A DNA stretch of 64,000 nucleotides from Mansonella perstans (Eukaryota > Nematoda > Chromadorea > Rhabditida > Onchocercidae), in contig JBAMDO010000106.1 in NCBI GenBank assembly GCA_037074765.1, forward strand, positions 124,001 to 188,000, given 5' to 3'. This document shows, piece by piece, positions 1-15,637 of the stretch. The stretch's first letter is position 1; each line of letters starts with the position of its first letter. Below the pieces are notes generated by a model. That model was given only the letters and a program-made list of their open reading frames with translations. It searched no databases and had not been told where the DNA came from. The translations under genes were made by a program, and so were the position numbers.

Positions 1-1852
1 TACTCGTCAATAGAGCACCACCAATTATATAAAGGATTGTGAGTCTATTTTTAAAACTAATTGTTGATAGTGATTGATAGATACGATTGTATGGTTCATA
101 CCAGACTGCTAGGTGTGGCTACCGTAATTCGCATTTGTTTTTGAAAAGCTGTGAGCAACGCTCAATTACATTACAATGTGAAATGTATTTTTCAAGCAAT
201 TTTTGTGGTGTCGCAGCAGACTATGAAAGTGAACGGGCTTTAACTTAAGCTATTGAAATTTTTTGAATCTTTTTTTAATCTGAGTTCAATCTGACTTTCG
301 TTTATCGAATTCCATTACTTTTGATATTTATTACTCATTTTCTTATTATAAATTTCTACTATAGAATTCTTAAATTGAATTGAGCAAAATATGAAATCCA
401 GTTTTTGAAGTTAATGACATTTGTGGATCTTGGGCGAAATTATACGTTGTGGAAAAAATGTAAATTTATAAAGAGAAATTTAAATTCTCGAACTTAAAAA
501 AGACATTAATGCTAACCCTTTCTTTATAGTTTTTCTTATCTCTCACTCTAAAGAATTTGGACTTATCCGTGAAGTGATTCCTTGCTGTTTTTTAATGATT
601 TTCCAGTTATCGAATGAGTAAGTAAATTAGTAAACAAATAAAGGAGTAAATAATCAAATTAACAGGTAAACATATAAGTAAATTGTGTATTATGCTGGTT
701 AGCTACTATCATCCATTATCATTACTGGTAGATGTATGCTTGCTTTACATACATTTATTTTTTTTAGAACTCGCCTCACTATTTCTAATACTTTGTTACT
801 TTGTAAACTAGCAGTAAATTGGCCAGTTTATTATAAATGGCGATCACTATCACCTATATCAGTATTATTCTAGTTTGTGCTTACATTTTTCTATTCGCCT
901 TTACAGATAAACTTTTTACTTCATTGTATATATTTGTTTCTGTGTATCGTGCTGAAAATTCGACGAAGATGGCTGAAAGAAAAACCGGTTTCTGCTCTTG
1001 GTCAAGACATCACTTTTTGCGTTTTCATTGTCCATTTAGCAAAAAATCCATTTTTTTTTTCTTTATATCTAATAACTCTCGTTCAATTCAAATATTTATT
1101 CACATTTTTAGGAATAAATTCAAAAATCGAAATAATTTTCTGAGAAAAATTTTTAGGCACATTTTTGTTTGATTATTTCCTTTGTGCATCCCATTGTCCC
1201 TCAAGCGGTTTCATCCTTTCATGTAAAAATAATTTTAGATATCATTCTTGATTAAACTTGAAAACCTATAGGAAAAGGAATTTTTACATAATTATTTCGA
1301 TTTTCAGTTGTTTCTTCTAATATTAATTATATTCGAAAGAGAGAGAGAGAATCAAGTCGGAATTTTATTACACATTATTAGTTTTTTGTAGGCTTAGATA
1401 TCTCTGTTCATGATGAAAGGATAAAATTGCTGCTTCTGGAAATTTATTTCAAGCTCTCAGTTGATAATTTCTGACGTTATTATCGTTATTATTGTTTATT
1501 CATAACACTGAGCGGGAATTTGTAAACTAACAAGAAACTATAGACAGGATTTTTGCGCGCTGTTGAGCGGTGAAACTACTTTTGTCATCATTTTGCTGCT
1601 TAATGATGTGATTTGAAGCGGAAACAATTTCTTTTGTTTCTAATTGCAGTAAAACAAAAATTTAATTTTGAATGGAGCTGAGAAATCTCGGGAATCGTTA
1701 TGGATCAAATTTTTTAAATTTAAACAATAGTTCATTTAGCTTTTGAATGAAGATGCAGTTAATATTTTTCATCATAAAATTTCCCCATGAATTTCATTAA
1801 TTTGTGCCAGTTGATGAAATTTATGGGGGCGAAAAAGTTGGAGATGGAAGAG

Positions 1853-1929
1853 TTACAGCAGAAATAAAAAAAGGAAATAATTACAGCAGAAATAAAAAAA
1901 GAGGATAATTACAGCAGAAATAAAAAAGA
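1853..1929. repeat. 28-bp tandem repeat, about 2.7 copies
   Basis: The core acagcagaaataaa begins at 1855, 1883 and 1911, an exact 28-bp spacing, separated by A-rich spacers that differ by a few bases. It is a small minisatellite with no coding value. Confidence 0.8.
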
Positions 1930-4421
1930 ACAAAACTTTTCTCTCTTTTCTCTCTCTCTCTCTCTCCCTCTTTCTTCCATTTCTCCACCTGTTTCACGTT
2001 CTAGGTAATTTATGATCATCTGTCTTTTTTGAGGCTGATTTTTCCAATGCCTTACCTTTTTACAGTATACGATCATCTTTATCACTACTGTCTTCCAAAT
2101 TTTTTATAGTACTTTCCGATCAAATTACAATTTCACTTGCTAGCAACCGATATAAAGTTGCCTTCTTTACTTTAAGAAGACTGATGGTTAGGTATTGAGA
2201 AGACACATTTGCGCCTGTTTTTTATGTGATTCATTTGAACAAGTTTGTATGGCAAAAAATTGTAAATGCTTGAAACGAAATTTGTTTTGTGCATCAAACA
2301 GTTTTCCATCAAACAGTATTCCATCAAAAAGTTCATTTATTCGGCATTGATAAAATGTTCATTTGGTTGATGGTTCATTAAATTTTGTTCTGTCAACAAG
2401 CTGACTGTTAATGTATGTCCCATTTATTGGTTAAGTGTAACATTTTTGAAATGAACCGGACGCTAGTTTTGCAGTTCAATGATGAATTAATTTTGAGCAG
2501 AGCTAAAAAAAAAAATCGTGAATGCTCTGCTGCAGGACTAGTAGTTGCAAGAATTGCCATTCAGCATTACGCAGCTTATTTGATTTTTTGAATAGTTAAG
2601 CACTTCAATACTGTCTAGCCGAAAATTGCGAAAGGGAAATCTTTTTTTAAATGAAAAAATAATGGAATGGAATTGTTGAACATCTGCATTGGTAAAATTG
2701 TTTTCCGATAAATAGGACGATTCCAGTAGAATTTGATTAATTTATATTCCCAATTTATCATATTTCAAATTTGAATGAAGAAATATTGAAGTGAATCTTT
2801 GAATCGATTGAAGAAATATTGAAATGAATCTTTCTGGTACTTAAAAATGAAATAATATGCTTGCATCTGTCACTTCAGATCATATTTCTTTCCTTATCTT
2901 CAAGAAATCTGCGACAATACTTGAAATATCGCAATAATTAAATCTGCAATTGAAAACATTTGCTCAGTATTATCAAGCACTTTTTAATTTGCTCTTGAAT
3001 TAGTGCAAATTTATTCTGCTGTTCTTTGCAGTAATTAGTACGTTGACCTTTTGAAGTGTTTTCGCGAGACGGATTACCATTTTCGGCATCATAAGTGTCC
3101 TTAATCAAATCTTTTTTTTTCTTGTACCTCTTTAATGAATATCTTTCTTTTATTTTAAATTTTGAATTATCATAAATATTTTTCCGAAAAGTTATTTTTA
3201 ATCAGTACTTCATCGATCTACCGGAATTCTTTATTCAAATTAGATATTTATTATTGGTGAAGAATTGATTGTATTCTCGTCGACAAAATTAAATTTTTGA
3301 ATTTTAATTTCTTCACCAAACTTTCCCTGAACAATATGATTAAAGAATGTATTTTAGTACGATGTATGGCTATTTTTGAAATCAATTTTGAAATCAATTA
3401 TATTTTTGAAATCAATGTTGTTGTAGGTCATGTTGTCGTGTTGTTGTAGGTCATCCACGAGTAGCTTCATCAGGAAATTTTTCATCTTACTTTTCAAAGC
3501 ACTTCCAATAGATTTAGTGTAATAGGCTCAATAAAAATTTTTATATCTCCCAACTGTTTCGAATTTTTTGTTTTTCATTTGGCAAACAGACAGTAATTAA
3601 GCATCCAGAAAAAAATAAACATATTGGAGAAAAAAAAGCACTACTTTTCTTTGAAATAGTGCAAGCGAAGCACTTTAAAATGGGAAAATTTAATCGGCTT
3701 TGTCTTTTGCCTTCTTAATATTAACAATATTTTTAATTTTTCCGCTTTCAGATTTAAAAAATTTTTTTTTCTATCTAATTATTAGGAATGCACATCTGTT
3801 GTCTATTTAATTTTTGGTAATAATTTATTGAATTGCAAAATTCGAACAAAAAAATTGTAAAAAAAAAAATTGACAAAGAGTAAATATGAGTGGGAAAAAG
3901 TTTAGCAATTGACAATAGAGATTGGTAAAAATTGCAGTATTGATAAAATTACTTTTAATGCTATCATTCATCAGTTGCAAATAAGTGGTTGAAAAAAAAG
4001 TGTGCCTAGAAAAAATTCCTTAAAATTAACTTTTTTTAATCTGATTTCAAAACATTCTTCTTTTTTCCATTTATTGAACTTGTATTATTGAAGAATTGAT
4101 TCAAATCGTTCGGTATAAATTAACCACCTGCATAATATTCAATGAGCCATCATTATTCAGGCAAAACTGATAAAAAACTGAAATTTAGTAATAAAGATGA
4201 GGGTAAAAGTAAACGAATAATAAATGCCCAGTAATTTAGGCGAGATTAGCTTTTAGTGAATGGAAAAAGGGAGAATTTATTGCTAAAATATTGTTTAAAG
4301 TTGAAAAAATGGACAAAGTATTGGAAAGGGAGTACTTTCTGCTTCATTTAAATACTTTATTTTTTTGTCTGTCACCATGGTAACTATTGTGACATTTCTA
4401 TGTTAGCTGTGTATTTGTCAC

Positions 4422-4714
4422 AATTGATATTAATTAAGAATAAAATATTTTAAAATTAAAGCATTAAAGCATATGTGATATAAATAATATCGATTAATTT
4501 AATTAAAAATAAAATATTTTAAAATTACATTAAAAAACGCTGCCATATGTGATATAAGTGATATTGATTAATTTAATTAAGAATAAAATATTTTAAAATT
4601 ACATTAAAAACGCTGCCATATGTGATATAAGTGATATTGATTAATTTAATTAGGAATAAAATATTTTAAAATTAAAGCATTAAAGCATTGCCATATGTGT
4701 GATATAAGTGATAC
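4422..4714. repeat. AT-rich tandem repeat, about 73-bp unit, four copies
   Basis: The word aataaaatattttaaaatta recurs at 4439, 4508, 4582 and 4655 (spacings 69, 74 and 73). Each copy carries a conserved ccatatgtgatataagtgat segment or a variant of it. The array ends about 380 bp upstream of the dab-1 start codon, so it lies in the likely promoter region of that gene. Confidence 0.8.
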
Positions 4715-5098
4715 ATCGTTGAATTGATTAATTTGCAAGCAAAAAAAAAAAAAAAAATTGCAAAAAATAAATTAAAATTAAAAATTATTTCATATTTAGA
4801 GATATGTAAGAATTGAATAAAAAAAAAAAAATGTTCAAAAATTTTTAAAATTTTTGTGAATTAAAAAAAAAAAGTTATTAAAGTTAGTGAATCATTTTAA
4901 CAATTTTATATGTGAATTTTTTTTTTTTTTTTTTTTTGCGAAATGTAAAATTTTTCAATTATTCAATTTAACTTTCTTAAAATTATTTTTATTAGTGAAT
5001 GTAAAAATTTATAGAGTTGTAAAAAAAAAACGAAAGAATACAGAAATTGAGAGAGGTAAAGAGAAGAAAAGAAGAAGGAAAAGGTAAGTGTGCACAGA

Positions 5099-8000
5099 AT
5101 GGTCGGCTTTCAGCAACAACGTCGCCTTAGGGAGGAGCAAGATGACAGGGTGGAGGCAGCAGTGCTGCAAGATGGCACAACAATGGCTAATGGTGTAGGA
5201 GGTAGTAGTACTGCAGTTGTAGCTGCCAGTGCAGTAATACAGCAGCAACAACAGCAGCAGCAACAGCAGCAGCAACAGCAGCAGCAGCAGCAGCAACATG
5301 GATCATCATTAAATGCATCAGGTAGAGCAAATTCGCCAAGGTCAAGACTAGCAATGTTGAAACGGTCATCAACAAAGGGCAAAGGTCTTTTTCTAAGTTT
5401 TATTTATTTTTTTTTTAAAATTTCAATAAATGTAACAAATAAACATTCATTTCAATTGTTTATTTGATCTATTTATTCAATCATTGAATGATATTTTTCA
5501 TTTAGCTAAAAATTTAAATACTTTCTTCAATTATTGACCTTTGACATTATAATTTGATATTTTATACATGTATACTACATAATTATATTATTACTATGCT
5601 TAGCATACAATATGTTATTAATTCAGATATGTTACAAATTTATTTTAGCATTTCTTGATCACATATGAATGATCTTATGAATGATTATATTTAATCTTTC
5701 ATCTAATTTGTAATAAGACAAAGGGAAATTTAGGACTGATTGGAAGATAGCAGGTTGTTCTGGATAATTTTACAATGATTCTCGGACGGCTTTACATGTA
5801 ATTTTTAGAAGTTGCACGAATTTGTCGACTTATCAACTTTGAAACTTATAAATTATCATATATTTCATTATATACTTAATTTCTTTTTATTTATTTCGCG
5901 AGGAAAATGTCGAAAAATTATCGAAAATTCTTAAATACAGGCTTTGCAAATAAATAGGCAATAATTGGCTGAAGAATATGAGATTTTAAGCAAATCTAAG
6001 ATAGATTGGAATATTGCTGTAGTGGAATTATTTCTACAATATAGTTATTTCTCTTTTTAAGTTCTAGTTCTAAAAAAAACTATATTTTAGTATCTTTGGC
6101 GCATTTTTTTTCTACAAAGTAATCATTTAGTTCAATTATTTTCATTGCACAATTTCAGATTTTATCAAATATAGCTAACAAAATCATTGCTTGTAAATGA
6201 AAGTTTGAGGAAATCCATTCAAAATCACTTCATAAATGAATCAATTTAATTTTTATTTATTAATCCAGCAGTCTTCATTTATTATTCATTGATCGCAATT
6301 TTTTTTTTCTTTTCAGCATTATCTAACAATGATCCATTTCGATTCCAAGGAAATGGGCTAGATTTCAAAGGTAAATTGATCGGAGTTCGGGACGTTGATG
6401 AGGCTCGTGGTGATACAATGTGCGCTGAAGCAATGAGACTTGCGAAAGCAGCTGTTAAAAGTTCGGGTCATCATAAACAGCGAATAATTCTCAATATCTC
6501 AATTGAAGGCCTCAAAATTAAGGATGAAAAAACACAGGTTGTTAATTTTCAAAGTTGTTCACTAAAGCAATCTTCATAGGTGTTTTTTTTGTTCTTTTTT
6601 TTTTATATATATAAATTTCTACCTTTTAAAGTAGATTTGCCGGAGCACTTTTCAACTATTAGTACTCAAATAATGAAATATGTACTACTACAAATAGTCA
6701 TTCAGTGAGACATTAATAATTAATCTGATGAGATATTTAATTATTGATATGGTATTGGTCTTAATTTTTGTATCAAAGAGAAGCGGAATTTTGTTGACAA
6801 AAATTTTCTTGATTCAATCTGGGATTAGAGAACTCGATAAATTTATATAAGCACTAATAAGTATCAGTTAGTTGGACTGTAAGTTCGACAGTTCCTAAAT
6901 CTCAAAAAAACACCATAATGAAGACTGAAGTAATTTTTTTAATCTTTAATTTGAGCATCCTAATTTGACATATTATTTATACAGTGTTTTAATCTTTCTT
7001 GGAATGCTATGAAATAAATAATTTCAGACAGTGTTACACAATTTTCCTGTTTCACGGATCTCGTTCATAGCGCGGGATACTACAGACGCACGTGCATTTG
7101 GCTTTATTTTCAGTTGTTTGGATAACAAATATAAATTTTATGGTTAGTTATCTGCCACTAAAAAGCATATCTTTGTGGATTGATTTCCTACTATAAAGAA
7201 TAAACATGGCAGGGAATCAAAAAGTGGATAATGTTAATCGAAGTGATACTAATATTTCTGTTTATTCTTATTAGTGATAGGTGAGGAATTTCTCTTGTAA
7301 TACTTAAATCATTTTACGACCTGGAAATTTAAGTGAGTTTTAAGGAAAAGAAAAAATTGGCAAATAATTAAAATAAGCTTTACCTTTGCATAGAGCAGTA
7401 AATCTTGCAGGAATTAAAACGACGCAAACGGCTGATCGAGCAGTCTTATCGATTCGTGATATGTTCCAGATAGTTTTTGAAATGAAGAAGGCTCATCTTG
7501 CTGAAGTGAAACAAAAGCAGGAAGAACAACAAAAACGGGTGTGTTCTAAGTTTGTGTATTCATTTACTATCTTAAAAGTTGAGTGGTGTGAAAAAAGAAT
7601 TGTAATGTTTTTAGGAAACTTTTTTTTTTTGAACGATGTCGTGCTTAATTTGGGGTGTTAAAATATGTAATTTGCTTACGCATTTTAATACGTTAGCAAA
7701 TTTTCGCAAATCAATTATAATGGCAGAAGTGAATTAGTTGAATTAAACTAAGAAACTGAAATCGTATATAGCATGTAGTGATGTTGTAAGCTCGTCAAAC
7801 AACCATGCTTTTGGTTAATTATTGCAGGAATCGGAAACGGCAGATGGTGTAAGAATGGATAATGGTGTTGCAGTAGCAGATTTGCTTGATTTGGAATCTG
7901 AGCTTCATAACATTGAACAAGGTTATAATCAGTTGCAAAATATTCCAACATTCGCAGAGGATTCTTGGCCTACCAATGATATCTTCACTAACGTGCAGCC

Positions 8001-9228
8001 ATCAGCACCCTTTCTTTCATCATCAACTGGAACCGTGGCACCATTGCCACCGCCTCCTGTTTCATCATTTGCTCAGAAAAATCCATCAGATCCTTTCGAT
8101 GATAGCTTCAATCCTCGGTCTCTTCCAGTGGTCCCACCACCTGTAAATATTCCACTGAATGCTGTCCAGCAGCCATCTCTTTCAACACAGCCAGTGACAG
8201 CATTGTGGTCATATCCTGATACTTTTACATCCTCTACAAACGGTCGTTCCATTGCTTTCTCGGTTTGTAGTTTTTTATCGCTATGTAGATAGAATTACCA
8301 ATCATCATTTTATGCAGAATGTATTATTTCAAATTTTTCACATGTCGATTAGCTGTTCGAATAAGAGTTTAGAAGTAGGAGACAATTAAGCAATGAGTTA
8401 TATTTTATATGCTTCAGCCACAAATTATTTGTTTATGCACGAAATAATTTCTGTTATTTCAAAGACTATCACACTCATCTATGTTAACACAGCGTGGTAG
8501 ATAAGTAAATATATTTTTTCCAGGAGACAAATCCTTTTGCTTCATCAGTGCAGGGTGCTGTTGTAGCAAAGATGGAACTTGATCCATTTGACACAAAACA
8601 AGTCCAACAAGTTCTGAAAAGTTCTTCATCTTATCAGCTTCCTACGGCAGTTTCTTGGTCTACAAATGAAAATACGGTACCGCTAACAAACACCGATCCA
8701 AGGTTCTTTTTTTGTCAGTCTTCGTCTGCTGATTTTTTAATTGACCTATTATAATAAAGTGCTTTATTGAAATATTTTTTTTAGAGTAATTGACAACTGC
8801 AGTTTAACCATGTGGGACCATCTAACTTTGTTGTTTAGCATTTTTGTCTTTTAAGATTTTATTATATTTAAAATGTTTTTAAAATTCATTTAAGTTTTAA
8901 CCGTAATTGATAACTTTTTGATTTTAGAATGCTTTCTCAGTGGACAGAAAAGAAGAGAGTATCAACTTTGGAAGAAGCATTCAATAAACTAGTTGATATG
9001 GATACGCTTGTTTCCAACCCGGAACTAAAAAAGAATCCATTCAGTGAAATGATGGCTCCACCGAAAAAAGTGCCAATGGATGCGATGTCAGCAAATGCGA
9101 CAGCAACAGCACCAACGACGATAATGGCGGATTCTGCACGGGCACCATGTATACCCGCCCGAACTTCTCTTTTGGTTGTTTCAACCACTTCCAGCAATGA
9201 TCCATTTAATGATGAATTTTTCAATTAA
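5099..9228 (+). CDS. dab-1: Disabled homologue, PTB-domain endocytic adaptor (7 exons)
   Basis: Exons 5099-5384, 6317-6537, 7028-7142, 7411-7538, 7828-8262, 8524-8702 and 8928-9228 join in phase to about 554 residues. Exons 2-4 encode a PTB/PID domain beginning NDPFRF, continuing through [15 protein letters not shown] and [17 protein letters not shown] and ending [10 protein letters not shown], which is the Disabled family pattern. The C-terminal half is unstructured and carries DPF, NPF and NDPF motifs of the kind that bind AP2, clathrin adaptors and EH domains. Disabled proteins link LDL-receptor family tails (NPxY) to clathrin-mediated uptake; C. elegans DAB-1 works with LRP receptors in secretion of EGL-17 and in moulting. 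The start at 5099 is the first ATG of the frame and follows an AG that could be a trans-splice site. The N-terminus contains a polyglutamine run. Family assignment is firm; the exon 1 start is the least certain point. Confidence 0.9.
5240..5296 (+). repeat. dab-1: Polyglutamine CAG/CAA tract in dab-1 exon 1
   Basis: Nineteen consecutive glutamine codons, mostly CAG with interspersed CAA, follow a Ser/Ala/Val-rich leader and precede the PTB domain. The CAA interruptions break up the pure CAG repeat. Long leucine, alanine and cysteine frames on the opposite strand and in shifted frames are only shadows of this tract. Confidence 0.9.
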
Positions 9229-9445
9229 TGAAGTTTTTGATATACGAAACTGAATTACCAAAGCAGTTTAGAAAAATTTTTTCCAGATATTCATTTTGAT
9301 GCTTTAAACGGTGAGAAAATTTTGAAAAACCCGTGGACTCCTTGTCATGCAGCCTATTTTTTTTTTATTTCGATGTTTCAGGATGAGCATTTTTATGCAA
9401 GTTATCGCTCTTTTTTCTTATAAGATTTGCACGATTCCTTTTTTA

Positions 9446-9481
9446 TTATGCAAGGAATCCGCTTTGCGGAATTTTGCATAA
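9446..9481 (+). other. Stem-loop in the dab-1 3' region
   Basis: The arm TTATGCAAGGAATCCGC (9446-9462) pairs with GCGGAATTTTGCATAA (9466-9481) across a TTT loop. Eight Watson-Crick pairs, two G-U pairs, a small internal loop and four G-C pairs are visible. It lies about 220 bases after the dab-1 stop codon, so it is probably in the 3' UTR of that mRNA, where it could act on stability or localisation. Function is inferred only. Confidence 0.45.
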
Positions 9482-9597
9482 ATTTACGGAGGTTCAAGTT
9501 TACATATGAAGGAACACTCATTTAATAACTGCAATTCTGGAACATTTTTACAACTATTTTTGAAATTTAAAATTACGTCCATATGTTGATAATTTGA

Positions 9598-9603
9598 AAT
9601 AAA
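9598..9603 (+). terminator. dab-1: Candidate poly(A) signal of dab-1
   Basis: AATAAA lies about 370 bases after the stop codon. In sequence this AT-rich the hexamer occurs often by chance, so this is only the nearest plausible candidate. Confidence 0.25.
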
Positions 9604-12600
9604 TTTTAATTTAGGTTCGGGTGATAGAGTAATCTTTTATGCTCAGTTTTTTTTTCTTTTTTCATTCATTATCTTGAGAGGAACTATGTTCAAGTTTTAC
9701 GGGGAAATCAAATTGCTTTAGAATTTATTTTAGAAATTTCTAAATATGAGTTTGGAAGTATTTTTAATCACTTTTTAAGAATTAAAAATTTTAAGGCCTT
9801 AAGGAAATTAATATTTGTGTAGAAATTCCTTATTAGTATAGTTTTTGCAAGTAGCAAAAAAAAAAAAAAAAAAATTAAATGAAGATAAAGTTTTCTATCC
9901 CAGTCTTTTTCTTCAGTTCTCAGTTCTTGTTCTTGTAGAAATTTAGAGCATTATTTGCTCATTTCAGTGAGTCCTTGTCACTATGCTTTGTAAAGTTTCA
10001 ACTCTTATTTTTACTATGTCAATAACTGTAATGCTAATCTGGTTCATCTGACGGATGACATGTATATGGATATATTTCATTATTTTTTAGTGGTTTGGAA
10101 ATTTATCAAAATATATCTTTTAGCATTAAATGGAAAACAATATGAACTGATAGCTTTTTTGAGTGCTAATCGATTTTATTTGTTTTTTTTTTTTTTTTTT
10201 TTTTTTTTTTCATCCATTTCAGCGCGTCCATATTTAACTTTGTCAAAAATTTTAGATTATTCCCTCAGGTTAACATAAACATTTTAGATTCAAGTTCTTT
10301 GAATTAGATAATATAGTAGACGTTAAAAAAAGGATTTTTCAAGAAATAAAACAGTATTTCGGTTCATTTGCTTCATATGTTTCTCATTTAAATGAAGAAT
10401 TTATTTTAATTTCCTTCATATGTTTTTCATTTAAAGAAAAAAAAAACAAAAAAAAAAGATTTATTTGTATAGATCTGTTAATATGCCATCTGAGAAGATA
10501 GATAGTATTTTTTTTTTTATTTTTTCTTTGTTTTCCATCAGATAAAACGTCTAATATTTTTATCTTTTCTAATTCTCTTCTACACCCGTGATGTAAACAA
10601 AGTTTTTCCTGTCTAAAGAATTTTTCATTTGCTACTTTTTTTCATTTATTATTCCATTTATATTTGTTTACTCTTTACTATGATAATATTTTTATTACGA
10701 TAACATACGTGTTTCGCGTTTGACAAAAATAATATTAAAATATAACGTCTAATACATACACAGTATTTCTTGAAAAATATACCCATATCTATCTAAGGTG
10801 CATAATTTCATAAAAATTACTTAAATTTGAAATGATTTTATCCAAAGTAGGACTTGAAGTACAGCAGACTGTTTATTGGTTTAATGAAAAACAACTCAAA
10901 TATATGTTAATTCTAAAAAAGTTCAAAGTTTCCACTGGTTGAAACGGAAAAGGAAAGGAATTCCTATACCATTGCTATATAAAAAAAAAAAAAAAAAAAA
11001 ATGAACTTCAGCTGATGCTGCTACAGTTTTAGTATCAGAAAGAGAGTTATATAATTCAGATCTCTATGAAAGATGGAAAAAATGAGATCAAATCATCCTA
11101 CTACACTGTTACAGTGTTGCAGAAACCTTGTTAAGATATATTAAATTTTTAAAATCGAATAATTATAATTCCAATTGTGGAAAATCATAGAGCCAAAGCT
11201 GGAAAGCAAATAGTAGTTGAGAAAATTTGTTCATTACTGGGCAATAGTTCAAATTATTTGTCGCATTAGATATAAAAAAGTGTTGTTCAAAATCGCTTAT
11301 TGAAAAAGGATAGTAATTTTTATTATTTGTGATAGTTGTAAATGTAAGGTCAGCTATATATGTTTTATCTACCTTTTGCTATCACTCTTGCACATTTGTT
11401 GTTTATTGAGGATCGATTTGTACATGAACTGAAAAATTTTACTAGTGATAAGAACTGGAAGTAATTGTTTAATGGATATCAAAAATATAACAATGGTTTT
11501 GATGACAGAAAAATAACAACAATGATTACAATAAGAAGTGAATCAATTCAACAACTGAATCGATGATGGGTTGTTTCGAATAAAAGTTCACCACTTATAT
11601 CATCTGTATAATCCTTCAGCTAGTACAAAGCATCAACTAAATAAAATACATACAACCAATTCATAGTCAACAAGATGGATTCTTTGTTACTGGTATAATT
11701 TCAAATCAAAATTGCAGCCATTGTCTAATTTCCGAATTAGAGCTCTGTAGTATTATTTGCTGAAATTTAAACCTAGATCAATCCAAATCAAGATTATAAC
11801 TTTTCAAGTAGCTATATGTAAAGCAAACGGTCTCATTTATTGAATGTATTGAATTGCAAAGTTGTAATCTCTACATCACCTCGCATACCTCTTCCTATCT
11901 CAAATTTCAGCTGATTCCATCAGTTAATAACTTTACAAATGGCAGCAGGAGAACTTTAATCATTTCCTGCTCTACTGTGGCTGCTTCCTCATCGTAGTCT
12001 CTAAGCTCTCAAAAACATCATCAACATGAGTTCGAATTTCCTGATGATCTTCTCCTTCCCCCTTCACCATTTTAAAAAGTCATTTCATTAATTTTATTCG
12101 CTCTATACAATCAAGCAAGATCAAAAGTACGGAAAAGACATGTTGAAAATACTTTTAGAAAAAAAAAGTGCGTCCTTAAAAAAGTGTGCAACAGGTAAAA
12201 ATGCTCTTAAGTGAGAAAAGATTAAGCCTATTGAAATTTTCTCCTCACAACACAATTGCAAAATTAAAGATAGTGACGAAAACAAATAAAGGATCAACAT
12301 ATTTTTTCGATCTTTGCTAATTATCACCACTTTAACATAAACCGGAAAGGAATTAGCAGAAAATCTGGAAAATCGATGCTGGAAATGGTTATCTTTGCTT
12401 TTTAGTTACGCAAATAAACCCTGAAAAAATTTTTCGACAGAATTAAACATTTTTGAATATATTCCGAAACTTCAAATTTAAGTATATGAACGATAAATCC
12501 TAAATGAAAAAAAAATAACCTAAGACAAGCAAATTAACAATGCCTAGCATGAATTAGCATTTTAATATTATGGAAAACAGAGCCAAAGATTGAAAATACT

Positions 12601-12746
12601 AATTTCTTGGCATTACTTAATTTAACAGTTCAAAACAAAGTGGAAAATTCTAGTTAAGAATATTTGTACAAATAAGCATTAACAAAGACGGATGTGGAAA
12701 TGAAAACTACAAAAAAAAAAAAAAAAAAGCAACAAGAGTAATCTAC
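9604..12746. other. Mostly non-coding interval between convergent dab-1 and spermidine synthase
   Basis: The 3' ends of two convergent genes face each other here. Apart from long A/T runs (for example 9857-9875 and 10181-10210) and the patch at 11907-12070, I see no exon-like sequence. The unresolved final codons and 3' UTR of spermidine synthase must lie within it. Confidence 0.4.
11907..12070 (-). other. Coding-like patch with two overlapping minus-strand frames
   Basis: One frame starts with ATG at 12070 and encodes 32 residues (beginning MVKGEGEDHQEIR) to a stop at 11972. A second frame, open from about 12002 to a stop at 11907, reads RDYDEEAATVEQEM and then a leucine-rich tail LLLPFVKLLTDGIS. 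Both have higher GC and more protein-like composition than their surroundings, and the second seems to continue the sense of the first after a one-base shift. It could be a broken small gene, the last exon of a minus-strand gene, or an alternative end for the neighbouring spermidine synthase. I do not recognise the family. Confidence 0.25.
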
Positions 12747-15207
<2,461 letters not shown>

Positions 15208-15637
15208 CCTGTATTTTTTGCTTCTTAAGCGAATCAAAATTGTACAAACTTTCGACGAATAACATATCTTTCATTCCTAAATGTCATGCATAGGCAGAGG
15301 ACATGAAGTCAAAGCTTGTGCCAGAGATATTCTCATTTTTTTTTGCAGCAAGTATCATCGTATTAATTTTATAACTTTAACAATGGCGCCTTTTTTATTT
15401 ATATTTTATTTAGCGCTTTATTTATTTATTTTTTATTGAACTGGATACGAAATGAGCTGGATGTTGATAGTTGAAATTAACAATTATGCGTTGGGTGATA
15501 AGAAGATTTATATAATTTATCAAATAGCAAATGGTACAATAGAATTTGTAATATTTATCGAATAATATGTTATCATTTATCAAAACTAATCGAGGTATAT
15601 AGTAATCAAATATGCGGTAATGGATAGAGATAATACC

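Larger units (their letters stand above)
1..5098. other. AT-rich region without recognisable genes
   Basis: I read both strands and saw no exon series, tRNA or other RNA gene. The open frames here are T-rich or A-rich accidents without protein-family character. The stretch contains several homopolymer runs and two tandem arrays listed separately (1853-1929 and 4422-4714). Part of it, close to 5 kb, must hold the promoter and 5' leader of dab-1, but I cannot point to a specific element. Confidence 0.5.

Noticed and set aside
5009..5299. Minus-strand 96-residue frame with long polyleucine
   Set aside because: It is the complement of the CAG/CAA glutamine tract of dab-1 exon 1 and has no independent support.
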